A stretch of DNA of 64,000 bases, taken from positions 44,241,083 through 44,305,082 of the forward strand of contig OZ026835.1 in assembly GCA_964023205.1 (NCBI GenBank), given 5' to 3'. The stretch comes from Lutraria lutraria. Taxonomy: Eukaryota; Mollusca; Bivalvia; Venerida; Mactridae. The stretch's first letter is position 1; the number at the start of each line of letters is the position of its first letter. Positions 36,616-48,337 of the stretch are shown here, piece by piece. Both the position numbers and the translations under genes were made by a program. The notes beneath the pieces were generated by a model that was not told the DNA's origin, ran no database searches, and was given only the letters and a program-made list of their open reading frames with translations.

Positions 36616-39600
36616 TTATACGAACAAAAGCCCTTTTTGGATGTGTCGCCGATAATTAACGTATCCCTATATTCCCCCCCTACCCCATAGTGTATTGACT
36701 TGTATGGCGACAGGTGCCCCAATGTATGAATAAGAGAGACAGTGTCACACTAGATTGAAATACCGGCACACTCTTTGTAGTTCTCAATTGTTTACATATT
36801 TCTCGTCTTGACAAATGCTATTTGATTGTAAAGCACTCATACATTGTGATACATGTGTTTGGTCAGGCCGCATTCATTTTTCAAAAATCTCAGTAAATTA
36901 TGAAAATTATAATAACCCACGCGACAGGCCGATTAAGTGTCAAAAGATGAAAGACTTCGGAGAGAGAATATAGGGACGTTATATGTATACAATCGTATTG
37001 AAACTCCAAAAACCTGTAACAGAGGACCCTCGTATGACCCTCGGTGGTCAGGATTTTATTAAGCAGGTGATTGTATTACATTAAATTGTTGCTGAGTAAC
37101 AGATATTTTATTTATATTTTTGACAGAAATGATATGATAATGCAAAGTAATATCATGGATCGTTACAGCCATTATCGCTGAGCTATCGATACATCACAGC
37201 ACCCGAATCACCCTCTCTTGTGTTTCCATTTTATTAATCAAAAACGGTCCTCGGGGCCCAGATGTAGCGGCACGCGAATAATTACATGGACCAGTCGTTG
37301 TCGACTGTATAACTATTTGAAACCTAAATAATAAAAATCAACATCGCGTCGTGCGCCACTCACTACTTAATTTGAATACAGCTGCTTCGTCGTTCGCGGA
37401 GATGACTTTTTTAATGAAAAAGCTAGGCAGGTGTAATTTTATTTCGTAAAACCAAATTTTGTATAATTCAAAGCCATATTTAAGATCGTTCCGCATCACG
37501 GAAGTGTGGTAAATGCAAAATTATGGTTATTTTACCTATATTTGTATCCTTTGATGCTCTGATAAAAAAGAACGAGCGTATGTCGTCTTGTACGTATCGC
37601 GTGTTCAAATTCCTTTATAACCCAATTAAAGCGACACCTGTCGCACGCAGACACACTTCGTTTGAGTCATACATCACATAATACGACTGCCTGTAATGAA
37701 ATTGTATTTTAAAGATGAATAGGCTCATATTCTTTCTTATTCCATCAATTATAATTCACGTCTATCAGTCGCAAAACATACGTACAGCTGATTCGTGACG
37801 ACATAAAATTTATACTAATATCTTTGTCATGTGGTGTTTGATTGCAAGTTTTTGTCTACATGAGTAAACTTTTCAATTATTCGCCAAGAGCGTCAAGGTA
37901 TCGTCTTTAATAAAAAAAAATTATTCAATGTACACGTATTCCTCGTATTACAGGATGTTGAAAAGGAAAAGCCATGTTAAAATAAGTATTGGAAACAATA
38001 ATGCAGTACATTAAATGTATACAACAATACTCCATAAAATGCAATCACAGAGGTACGTAGAGCCGAATTAAAAATATTTTTTGTTGTTTTGAAGAATACT
38101 TTTTTTTTCGTTTTTCCTTGACATATTTCAAGAAAATTTCAAGAGATATAAAATAACAAACCCCTTTCGATTCGAGAATCAATTTAGATTTTTTAAATAA
38201 CAAAACCTATTAATTTTCTAACCATTTTAATAATACGTTAAATTGTAACAGTTAAGGCCAAACCTACTTAATAGAAAATCCCTGTTTTATGAGATAGGCT
38301 GTTGTATTAGTATATGTACATGTTTTAACATTGCATATTATTTGGAAACCTAGCTCGATATGATTCCTAAACTGACCACCAAGTTAACATGGTCGTAGCA
38401 AGTTTTATTATACAATTTACATGTAATTCGGACAATTGTTGCATTCTTAAATATGTTGAAAAAACTTAAACCAATTGTTAATATTTTAACTATTTTCAAA
38501 CCTTTTTATCCCTGTTTTAGCCAAAATTCGACAAAATATTTACAGTTCGGCTACTTTTATCGGAGAAAAGGCGATACATGGGGCAATTATTGGGGTCCAT
38601 CAAACAAGACGGACTCAGGCGACACACTGACGAACATGATCGTATATTTGACCAACACATACATTCAGATTTACAATACATTAAAAGTGAAATAAATGAG
38701 ATTTTAAATACTACCTATGTGTTCCCTTAATAAAATAAAACTTTGAAACGAATAAGATAATTGGTATTGAAAAATCAACAGTGTCGTACTTTCTGGGGCA
38801 GTAGTTCTGCTTGACATATGGTGACAAAATTTGACACATGGCTCGAAATTCAGCCTCCGTATCTAACCGTATCACCTGCCCTGTTCATTAGTAGATTCAC
38901 TGAAGTCATTGACTTCAGCAGATGGCTTTTATTTTGAAGTGAATTGTGTATCGCAATTTATTGATTTGTTTCAAATTTACGGCTTTTGAACTTTTCGTAG
39001 TATTTTGTGTATTGGCTTGTGATGACAAGCGTTGCCATGGAGAGGTACTGGGTCTGACAACGCCCACCATGAAACGGATGCTTTAAATTTGAATACAAGC
39101 GTCTATGGATGGTGAAATTATAGCTTTTTGTCCCCATCATCCCGAGTTGATTCCAAGATAATGAGAATGAAAAAGTACTCGTTTCAAACAATACAAGGGA
39201 ACAAACCCGGAGCACTTGATGATACAAAGAAATAAAACGTTGTATGAAATATGACACTGGTGTTCCACTGTCAGAATAAAAATAAGATGCTGAGGAAATT
39301 GATACCTCGACCAAAAACATTATACGCGTCTCGGTGACAGATATAAAAATCTTCATAAAAATTGGGTTTCGTCAAAAATTCTATCTCTCTAAGATTTCCA
39401 AATAGTTATACGTTAATATTCAACTCCATGGGAATTTTACCCCCATATAATTTTATACAGGGGGTCATTGTACCAGAATAAACATTGACGTTATAAAACA
39501 AACAATCTTCTGTAAGCGTAAATTGACCATTATGGCAACAAGTACGATTGGGAAAACTGACTTCATGTGTTTGGACGAACTCTGACACTAATAACCACAT

Positions 39601-40980
39601 GGAGATTTAAATGAAAGACATAACCAAGAATCTTCATAACGACACCGGCTTCCGCTTCAGTATCAACCAGACGCCCGCTAGGTGGCGTAAAATAAAAATA
39701 AATCATGATTAAAATCCATCCGTCCGGTCTGTTTCTGTTTCGAGATGACGTAATCACGGAACATGACGGCGAATTGAATTGGATCATAAAATTTCATTAT
39801 ATGTATATTAAAGGTGTTGTAATCTTCTTAAATGACGTATATATTAGCAATAATTTGATAAGAAACGGAAAGTAAAGTATTAGAATAGTACAAATCTGCT
39901 CTCGTGTATCAAAATTTGCTAGCAGAAATAACAACACTCGATGGTCAATAAAGTTTTATTATCATCAGCTGAAGTACGAACAGACGTGAGAACAACATAC
40001 ACAAGATGTATATACGACCGAACAAAAACTCGTAAATTATAGTACATAATGATTAAAACGTATATGGTTTTCTTATCTATCAAATATAATTTACACCAAA
40101 AATACTAGAAAGGACGTGACTAAGGCCAAAAATAACAACAAACTAATGATATTAAAGCAACAATCAACAAGTTTACATACATGATGATTTGGACCAGCTT
40201 GTTGTTTGTCCGAAAGGTTGACAACGGAAAATTTGTGACCAATATTATTTGAGAAATAAGAAAACTGGCAGAATATTTGAATCTCAGAAAGTTGTAAATC
40301 TAAAACATATTTGAATTTCAGAAAGCTGTTAGTATAGTAAAGTGTTAAGTTTCAAATAAGTTTAAAAATCACAATTAAGAATAGTTTTCTGTTCACGGAC
40401 GGTCTCTAAAATGAAAGTTTCGTAAAACTTCCTAATTAAAATGTTCAACAGACTTATTTACCAAGATTTATATTTTTCGTCTTTAAATATTTTATAAGGA
40501 ATGTCAAATTGAAGAGAAAGCTATTAAGTCATGTTTATAAAACGGTCAAATAACAACAAAGACACGCGCAGCAACTTGTAGCACAAAGCGAACACGTGAC
40601 AGCGAACTCTTTAAATAAACTTTAAATATTTATAGAATAAACATGGGGCGAGGGAATAATTAATTGAAAGCAGATCGGTGTAATTACTGGCAGTGCAACT
40701 GGACACCACACGGCAGCCATTGACTCATGGTCAGTGTGGTCATTATAGCAGTATATTCAACGTGGTCCAATAAAACAGATGTCGGTCGATAGGAAATTTG
40801 ACCGTGCCGTCAATAGATTTCGGCACAAATAGCATTTAAATTGAAATTTTAATATCGTACACTGATCAGTTTTCTTTTTGTCAACAGGTACATTAAAGTT
40901 GACGTACATTTTATCAGAATGTTTCATACATGCAGTGAAATAGTTTCACTGTATACAGATCAAATCTGTATCGTACGTGT
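36616..40980. other. Gene-poor stretch
   Basis: AT-rich. The 132-residue - strand frame at 38958-39356 has no recognisable domain. I see no repeat or RNA gene. Confidence 0.4.
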
Positions 40981-40995
40981 TGCAATTATTTACGT

Positions 40996-41400
40996 CTATT
41001 ATTATCATCATCATCACAAAATCACACAACACTCACTACCATCACCGCCATCATCAACATTTTGTCACACATTTAGATCGATTGTGACATAAAGCATTAT
41101 AAGTAGAACTATACTTAAACATTTAAGCGTATAAATATATAAACTTTTGTTGCGATATTTAGTTTCAAAGCTGTTCCCGGAAACTATCACCGGAATGTGT
41201 TACAACACCAATTCTTATATCGCCGTCATCATCATTGTCATCATAATCACCTTCACCTTCATCATCGTCATCATCATCGTCTAAATCATAAGCAGCAGTA
41301 ACATTATCATCAACAACAGCAGCATTGTCGTTGTCATCATCTTCGTCAATGTCTTAGACGTTACCGTCGTCATCATTATCGAATTGTCCTCATTGACGGC
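40996..41400. repeat. Degenerate TCA/ATC trinucleotide tracts
   Basis: Two blocks (40996-41060 and 41218-41385) consist of imperfect ATC/TCA triplets with interspersed TCG, CTT and CAG. On the - strand this would read as Asp-rich codons, but stops interrupt it, so it is not coding. It looks like an old microsatellite decayed by point mutation. Confidence 0.7.
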
Positions 41401-43178
41401 TTCAACAACGACACCATTCACTCAGTAACATCGTACGATACTGAAGAACGTTAAAAACACACAACTGTGTCATGCTGTTAAAAGTGACATCATTTATTAC
41501 AACTGTAGATGCTTCTTACATAATCAAAGATGTGTTAATTCATGTACATAATACAGAACAGCTTCAAAGACAAGGTACGAATGACTAAGACTGTGAACAA
41601 AGGACTATATAGCCTCCACATCGTCTGTTTAAGTTTCTATATTGAGTAATAAAACATCATAATGGTGACTAAATGTAACCACTTTTATCAATACTATCAA
41701 CCTAAGTGTGGGTATTATCGACAAGATCAAAGCATTTCCTGCTTATATTTACAGGTTAAAATTTTTACAATTTGATTAAAATGTGTTTACGTAGCAACAT
41801 ATCGACGAATGGTATTTTTGCTCCACGTCGACCGCAAATATTTTATGTTACTAACTTACTAGTATAGATTCACATGTTATACGTATAAATGTACATACGA
41901 CCCTCGAGTAAAGTAAAGTATTCCCTGGCTGTATAATTGAAAAGTGACACTGTTGTGAATTATATGAATTCAAACCGCTGAGGCAAAAAAGGTTCCACTA
42001 TAACACCCCAACCCCCATCTCCCACCCCCAAAATATAGGGTCAGAAGATCGACTATAGTTCGGTGATTAAGAAAATGAAAATATCGGAAAAAACTGTAGA
42101 AGACCGAAAGAAGTCATTGACTTTTTTCAATACAGTACATGTTTTATTAGAATTCATGAATCTGTACTTTTGAAAAAAATGCACACCTCATAGTTTATAC
42201 ATTTTGCCAGTAATTTTAAAATATATTTATGTAAATATCGTCAAACTCGTGAACAAAAAGGCGAGAAGTCTCCCCTCCATAAATAGTGTACTTTTATTCG
42301 GAAGTTTTCACTCTCTAATATTATGTATATCACTATATTATCTATGTTACTGAGTGGCCATTATTCACAAGAGGACGTTAACCAAGGTTTCCCTGTGTAT
42401 AACTATCTCATCCGGCTCTTGTATCTTCTGTAATAACACATGTAACGTAATATTTTTGTAATATTTTTTTTTATTCAATCATACACTTGATGTAACTTGC
42501 TTACGTAAACGTGGTACCAGAAACTCTAGATCTGTTAAATTATAAATAATTGGTTCTTGTAAAGTTAATTATAAACACAATCTATTTCTTCTATTGGTAT
42601 GTCTGATATGAAAACAGTTTTGTATTTTGTAGATGAATATCGTGATCAGGGGCTATCGTTGTGTTTATCATTTGGTCATCTGATGGTCAGCTAAGGTCGT
42701 TAACATATTAAAACAAGACAAGTTTATGTCATCTAAACACAATGTCCGTGCATGGGGGTGACCACCAATCAGAATCAACATTTGGGAATTAACGATTTTT
42801 TCGTATTCTCGACCACACAAGCATACGACTGATTTACGATTGAAGAAAAATTTGCGCTTTGCTATCCATAAAGTATAATTGATGCAAACTAAAATTGGAT
42901 AGTTCGGGGTTTTTTCTAGAATGAATTAGTAAATAATTAAAACGTTATATAAGTGTTGTCGATTCTATTTAATATCATATAATGATCATGATCATTTTAT
43001 TAATTTAATTTCAATATCAATTACTATTAAAATGCTTTTTATTGCAACTTATATTGAAAGTATGACATTTATTTTGCATTATCTAAATAAATTTAAAATT
43101 AACTGTTTGAGTATTTATTAAAATAGCGTACAATATCACTTTAAAATCAGGATAAAAAAATATTTCCGAAAAAAAACT

Positions 43179-43251
43179 TGGAGAATCCGGGTATCGATCC
43201 CGGTACCTCTCACATGCTAAGCGAGCGCTCTACCACTTGAGCTAATTCCCC
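43179..43251 (-). tRNA. trnA-AGC: tRNA-Ala (anticodon AGC)
   Basis: A complete 73-nt cloverleaf on the - strand. The acceptor stem GGGGAAT pairs with ATTCTCC and keeps the G3:U70 wobble pair that defines alanine identity, with discriminator A73. The D arm holds the box A sequence TAGCTCAAGTGG. The anticodon stem CTCGC/GTGAG carries loop TTAGCAT, anticodon AGC. The T arm is CCGGG-ATCGATA-CCCGG; A54 in place of T54 is, as I recall, also found in insect tRNA-Ala. There is no intron. A T8 run (A's at 43169-43176) follows two bases after the gene as Pol III terminator. It looks functional. Confidence 0.96.
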
Positions 43252-44146
43252 AACCATACTGTAAAGGAATTATATTATGTTTATAAATCAATTTAAGACA
43301 ACACTGTTTATACATACTTATTTTATTGATTATTGAATTATTTGAAATAAATTTCTACTTTAGCAAATTTCTTAAATGAAAATGACGCGTTTAAATCGAA
43401 TACGAATCGGTTTTTACTTTCGTTTGAACTAGTTTATAATAAATGCAACTGTCGGCGTAGGTGGTGGCTATTTTTAGAATGGGGGATTTCCGAAGGTGGT
43501 TATCTCTATCGGCTAAAAATAGCAATATGCTGACGATGCAAATAAGCGAGTGAGTGTACTGTGAATAATATTGCATATATTTTACGCGTTCATTGTGAAT
43601 GATATATTCTTCCTGCTGTGGTATAAATTTATCTATGTTTGTTACACCATTATCTGATGAAGATAACTACATGTAATAGTATTACAAGGCATTGTATTCT
43701 GGCGGATTGTACAAGGATCGTCTTACGTACATACATGTATATTTATGTTTATTTATACGTCATGGTATATTAAAATTACTATATTTAACACGCTTTCATT
43801 AAACTTTAAAAACTCTAATACATATTAAACACTTTTGATCTTCCTGGTCAACTGGCCAAAGTTATCGATTTTAAAAACAAGCGAAAGAAATATAGATAAA
43901 ATAATAGACACGTACTGTAAAAGTCTAAGCAGACCTTCTGATGTATGAATTCAAGCATGATAACCTATACATGTATTTGTGAAACAGGATATGGGAAGAT
44001 GGTTACATACGGACACTATTCAAACTTTGTAAAATATATACATGCAGTTAATATACATATAATATTGATCAATGAGTGTGTCATTGTTTGCTTGAATTTA
44101 GAGCAGTTAACGGAAGTAAACAGGTCAGTTTTAGAATAGTTTTTTA

Positions 44147-44283
44147 TACAGTCGAACCTGTGTTAGCGGCCAACTCCGAATAAAGGTCGTCCTGCGAATA
44201 TAGGTAATTCTCTCAAAAACCGTCATTGATTATCTGAACAAAACAACCTCCGAATAAAGGCCACCTGTCAATATAGGCCACGT
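44147..44283 (+). mobile_element. pogo/Tigger-like remnant with internal direct repeats
   Basis: TA then CAGTCGAACCTGTGTTAGCG resembles a pogo-type terminal repeat. Inside are two diverged copies of a 34-bp unit (44174-44207 and 44248-44281, both starting CTCCGAATAAAGG). No right end is recognised, so this is half an element. Confidence 0.5.
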
Positions 44284-45390
44284 TTTATCTTTCCTAATGG
44301 TGGCATTTGGTTCATAGGTTTCTTTTTGTAAACACATACACATAATATAATTTTTATATGCTATGCTTCCTTTTTAATGAACAAAAAAGTTTTTTCATGC
44401 CTCATCTTCTCGAGACCTCTTATCTTTTATTCAACCAGATTTTTAAATAGTTCGTACTATGACGACATAACAATAAAAGTAATTAATTATATCAACTTGT
44501 TTTTATGTTGGTAAATCAATTAGGCAATTCTACTAAATGTTAGGTTTTGGTAACCGCTCGACCTTTATCAATATCGGTGTAGGTATATATGTATAAGAGT
44601 TCCACCCTTTTCTTGTCCTAAGAAATCTTTTGAATGTTAAAAACAAAAATGTAACAAACATAAAATAATAAGGAATACTGTCTATCACTATTCTGTTCTG
44701 TTCTATAAAGCGGTCAAGTCATGAAAAATATAATTCCCCTCTGAAAGAAACATAAATATTTTCATAGATATCCGCTTTCCGTTAATATGAACGCCTACAT
44801 TTTTTCAATATATTACAGATTTTCCGATTATTTATAATATTGAATAGCAACTAAGTGACTTCAATTAATATATAAAATGACAAGCGTCCATGTGAGAACT
44901 ATATAGATATCTAAACATCTCAGTGGACATATTTAATCATTCATATGTTTTATTATACCCTCTGAATGATTTACACAATTTAATCTTACCTGCGTGAATA
45001 CTTTTAGTTAAACATTAAGGTATTTTCAAGGTATTTTTTCTATCACAACTATTTGATGTATTTACACGATATAATTCAAACGCCACCCGAGGCTCGCGGC
45101 CGTGGACAATATTTCAAGGTTAGTACACTATTTGACAAAAAAAAAAACATTTTAATATTACTTCTCAAGTTAGAAAGCCCAAACAAGGCCATTTATATAT
45201 ACAACATCACGTCTCTATACCGTGTGAAAATACTTAATCTTATTGTGTGCTTTTATATATAAAATATATTAGTTTTCTCACACCCGAGATCTTACTTAAT
45301 CTGGTTAGACCAGAAACATCTTACGGTTATGGTTACTTGACCAAATAAATCAAGGTAGGCAGGTCGGGAAACTTTATCTTTCTAATCGTA

Positions 45391-45399
45391 TTTTCTTAA
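45391..45399 (+). repeat. Target site duplication, left (9 bp)
   Basis: TTTTCTTAA, identical to 48329-48337, immediately outside the left terminal repeat. The bases next to the duplication differ at the two ends, so 9 bp is the exact length. Confidence 0.85.
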
Positions 45400-45581
45400 A
45401 TGTGTGTGAAGTTGGCGGCCTAGCGGCCTAGCGGCCTGGCGGCGTGAAGTTGGCGGCCTAGCGGCCTAGCGGCCTGGCGGCGTGAAGTTGGCGGCCTGGC
45501 GGCCTAGCGGCCTAGCGGCGTGAAGTTGGCGGCCTGGCGGCCTAGCGGCGTGAAGTTGGCGGCCTGGCGGCCTAGCGGCCT
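45400..45581 (+). repeat. Left terminal inverted repeat (8-bp subrepeats)
   Basis: Five blocks, each starting GTGAAGTTGGCGGCCT and continuing with GCGGCCTA-type octamers. It is very GC-rich against the AT-rich flank and is longer than the right repeat (about 182 versus 105 bp), so block number has changed unequally. Confidence 0.9.
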
Positions 45582-48220
45582 AGAATTTTATACTCCAAAT
45601 CGCCCAGAAATGCATCAGAATCACGTTCTATAAGCATTAGAAACTATTTTGGATGGAAAAAGTCGCAAAAAATCACTTTAACATAGGTATGAAATTTCGC
45701 CGAAAACTTAGTTTTTTCACCGACCCAAAATATTAAACACCCAATCACTCAGAAATGAATCAGAATCACATTCTACATGCATTAGAAACGATTTTGGACG
45801 GAAAAAGTCGCAAAAATTCACTTTTTCATAGTTACGCCGCTAGGCCGCTAGGCCGCCAACTTCACGTTTTCAGCGGCCTAGCGGCCTAGAATTTTATACT
45901 CCCAATCGCCCATAAATGCATCAGAATCACGTTCTATAAGCATTAGAAACTATTTTGGATGGAAAAAGTCGCAAAAAATCACTTTAACGTAGGTATGAAA
46001 TTTCGCCGAAAACTTAGTTTTTTCACCGACCCAAAATATTAAACACCCAATCGCCCAGAAATGCATCAGAATCACGTTCTATAAGCATTAGAAACTATTT
46101 TGGATGGAAAAAGTCGCAAAAATCACTTTAACGTAGGTATGAAATTTCGCCGAAAACTTAGTTTTTTCACCGACCCAAAATATTAAACACCCAATCGCCC
46201 AGAAATGCATCAGAATCACGTTCTATAAGCATTAGAAACTATTTTGGATGGAAAAAGTCGCAAAAAATCACTTTAACGTAGGTATGAAATTTCGCCGAAA
46301 ACTTAGTTTTTTCACCGACCCAAAATATTAAACACCCAATCGCCCAGAAATGCATCAGAATCACGTTCTATAAGCATTAGAAACTATTTTGGATGGAAAA
46401 AGTCGCAAAAATCACTTTAACGTAGGTATGAAATTTCGCCGAAAACTTAGTTTTTTCACCGACCCAAAATATTAAACACCCAATCGCCCAGAAATGCATC
46501 AGAATCACGTTCTATAAGCATTAGAAACTATTTTGGATGGAAAAAGTCGCAAAAAATCACTTTAACGTAGGTATGAAATTTCGCCGAAAACTTAGTTTTT
46601 TCACCGACCCAAAATATTAAACACCCAATCGCCCAGAAATGCATCAGAATCACGTTCTATAAGCATTAGAAACTATTTTGGATGGAAAAAGTCGCAAAAA
46701 TCACTTTAACGTAGGTATGAAATTTCGCCGAAAACTTAGTTTTTTCACCGACCCAAAATATTAAACACCCAATCGCCCAGAAATGCATCAGAATCACGTT
46801 CTATAAGCATTAGAAACTATTTTGGATGGAAAAAGTCGCAAAATATCACTTTAACGTAGGTATGAAATTTCGCCGAAAACTTAGTTTTTTCACCGACCCA
46901 AAATATTAAACACCCAATCACTCAGAAATGTATCAGAATCACATTCTACATGCATTAGAAACGATTTTGGACGGAAAAAGTCGCAAAAAATCACTTTTTC
47001 ATAGTTACGCCGCTAGGCCGCCAACTTCACGTTTTCAACGGCCTAGCGGCCTAGAATTTTATACTCCCAATCGCCCAGAAATGCATCAAAATCACGTTCT
47101 ATAAGCATTAGAAACTATTTTGGATGGAAAAAGTCGCAAAAAATCACTTTAACGTAGGTATGAAATTTCGCCGAAAACTTAGTTTTTTCACCGAACCAAA
47201 ATATTAAACACCCAATCACTCAGAAATGAATCAGAATCACATTCTACATGCATTAGAAACGATTTTGGACGGAAAAAGTCGCAAAAATTCACTTTTTCAT
47301 AGTTACGCCGCTAGGCCGCTAGGCCGCCAACTTCACGTTTTCAGCGGCCAAGCGGCCTAGAATTTTATACTCCCAATCGCCCAGAAATGCATCAGAATCA
47401 CGTTCTATAAGCATTAGAAACTATTTTGGATGGAAAAAGTCGCAAAAAATCACTTTAACATAGGTATGAAATTTCGCCGAAAACTTAGTTTTTTTACCGA
47501 CCCAAAATATTAAACACCCAATCACTCAGAAATGTATCAGAATTACATTCTACATGCATTAGAAACGATTTTGGACGGAAAAAGTCGCAAAAAATCACTT
47601 TTTCATAGTTACGCCGCTAGGCCGCTAGGCCGCCAACTTCACGTTTTCAACGGCCTAGCGGCCTAGAATTTTATACCCCCAATCGCCCAGAAATGCATCA
47701 AAATCACGTTCTATAAGCATTAGAAACTATTTTGGATGGAAAAAGTCGCAAAAAATCACTTTAACGTAGGTATGAAATTTCGCCGAAAACTTAGTTTTTT
47801 CACCGACCCAAAATATTAAACACCCAATCACTCAGAAATGTATCAGAATCACATTCTACATGCATTAGAAACGATTTTGGACGGAAAAAGTCGCAAAAAA
47901 TCACTTTTTCATAGTTACGCCGCTAGGCCGCTAGGCCGCCAACTTCACGTTTTCAACGGCCTAGCGGCCTAGAATTTTATACCCCCAATCGCCCAGAAAT
48001 GCATCAAAATCACGTTCTATAAGCATTAGAAACTATTTTGGATGGAAAAAGTCGCAAAAAATCACTTTAACGTAGGTATGAAATTTCGCCGAAAACTTAG
48101 TTTTTTCACCGAACCAAAATATTAAACACCCAATCACTCAGAAATGAATCAGAATCACATTCTACATGCATTAGAAACGATTTTGGACGGAAAAAGTCGC
48201 AAAAATTCACTTTTTCATAG
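45582..48220 (+). repeat. Satellite-like interior array of A and B units
   Basis: Taking ATG(C/A/T)ATCA as phase marker, the A units begin at 45610, 45916, 46061, 46205, 46350, 46494, 46639, 46783, 47081, 47387, 47693 and 47999. The B units begin at 45754, 46928, 47226, 47532, 47838 and 48144. The seven A units from 45916 run in tandem with spacing alternating 145 and 144 bp. From 47081 the array is strict A-B with a 306-bp period. B units carry diagnostic changes (CACTCAGAAATG, ACATTCTACATG) and end in a GC palindrome formed by short inverted-repeat pieces. Confidence 0.93.
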
Positions 48221-48328
48221 TTACGCCGCTAGGCCGCCAGGCCGCCAACTTCACGCCGCCAGGCCGCTAGGCCGCTAACTTCACGCCGCCAGGCCGCTAG
48301 GCCGCTAGGCCGCCAACTTCACACACAT
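48221..48328 (-). repeat. Right terminal inverted repeat
   Basis: Reverse-complement counterpart of the left terminal repeat, with three CAACTTCAC or TAACTTCAC blocks separated by GCCGCTAG/GCCGCCAG octamers, ending CCAACTTCACACACAT. Confidence 0.9.
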
Positions 48329-48337
48329 TTTTCTTAA
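48329..48337 (+). repeat. Target site duplication, right (9 bp)
   Basis: TTTTCTTAA, identical to 45391-45399. Confidence 0.85.

Larger units (their letters stand above)
45400..48328 (+). mobile_element. Foldback-type DNA transposon (MULE-like, non-autonomous)
   Basis: A 2,929-bp unit that begins ATGTGTGTGAAGTTGG and ends with its exact reverse complement, inside a perfect 9-bp duplication. Both ends are GC-rich inverted repeats of 8-bp subrepeats (GCGGCCTA and variants) punctuated by GTGAAGTTGGC. The interior is a tandem array of about 145-bp units, types A and B, with no open frame. TSDs of 9 bp with long, internally repetitive TIRs are typical of Mutator-like and foldback elements, so I infer mobilisation in trans by a MULE-type transposase. 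P- or hAT-like (8 bp) is less likely. The near identity of units suggests recent amplification. Confidence 0.8.

Noticed and set aside
41218..41400. Possible Asp-rich exon on the - strand.
   Set aside because: Stops interrupt the frame and the triplet purity decays without regard to frame; simple-repeat origin is more likely.
45582..48220. CRISPR-like regular repeats.
   Set aside because: Units are about 145 bp in direct tandem without unique spacers, in animal DNA; this is a satellite inside a transposon.
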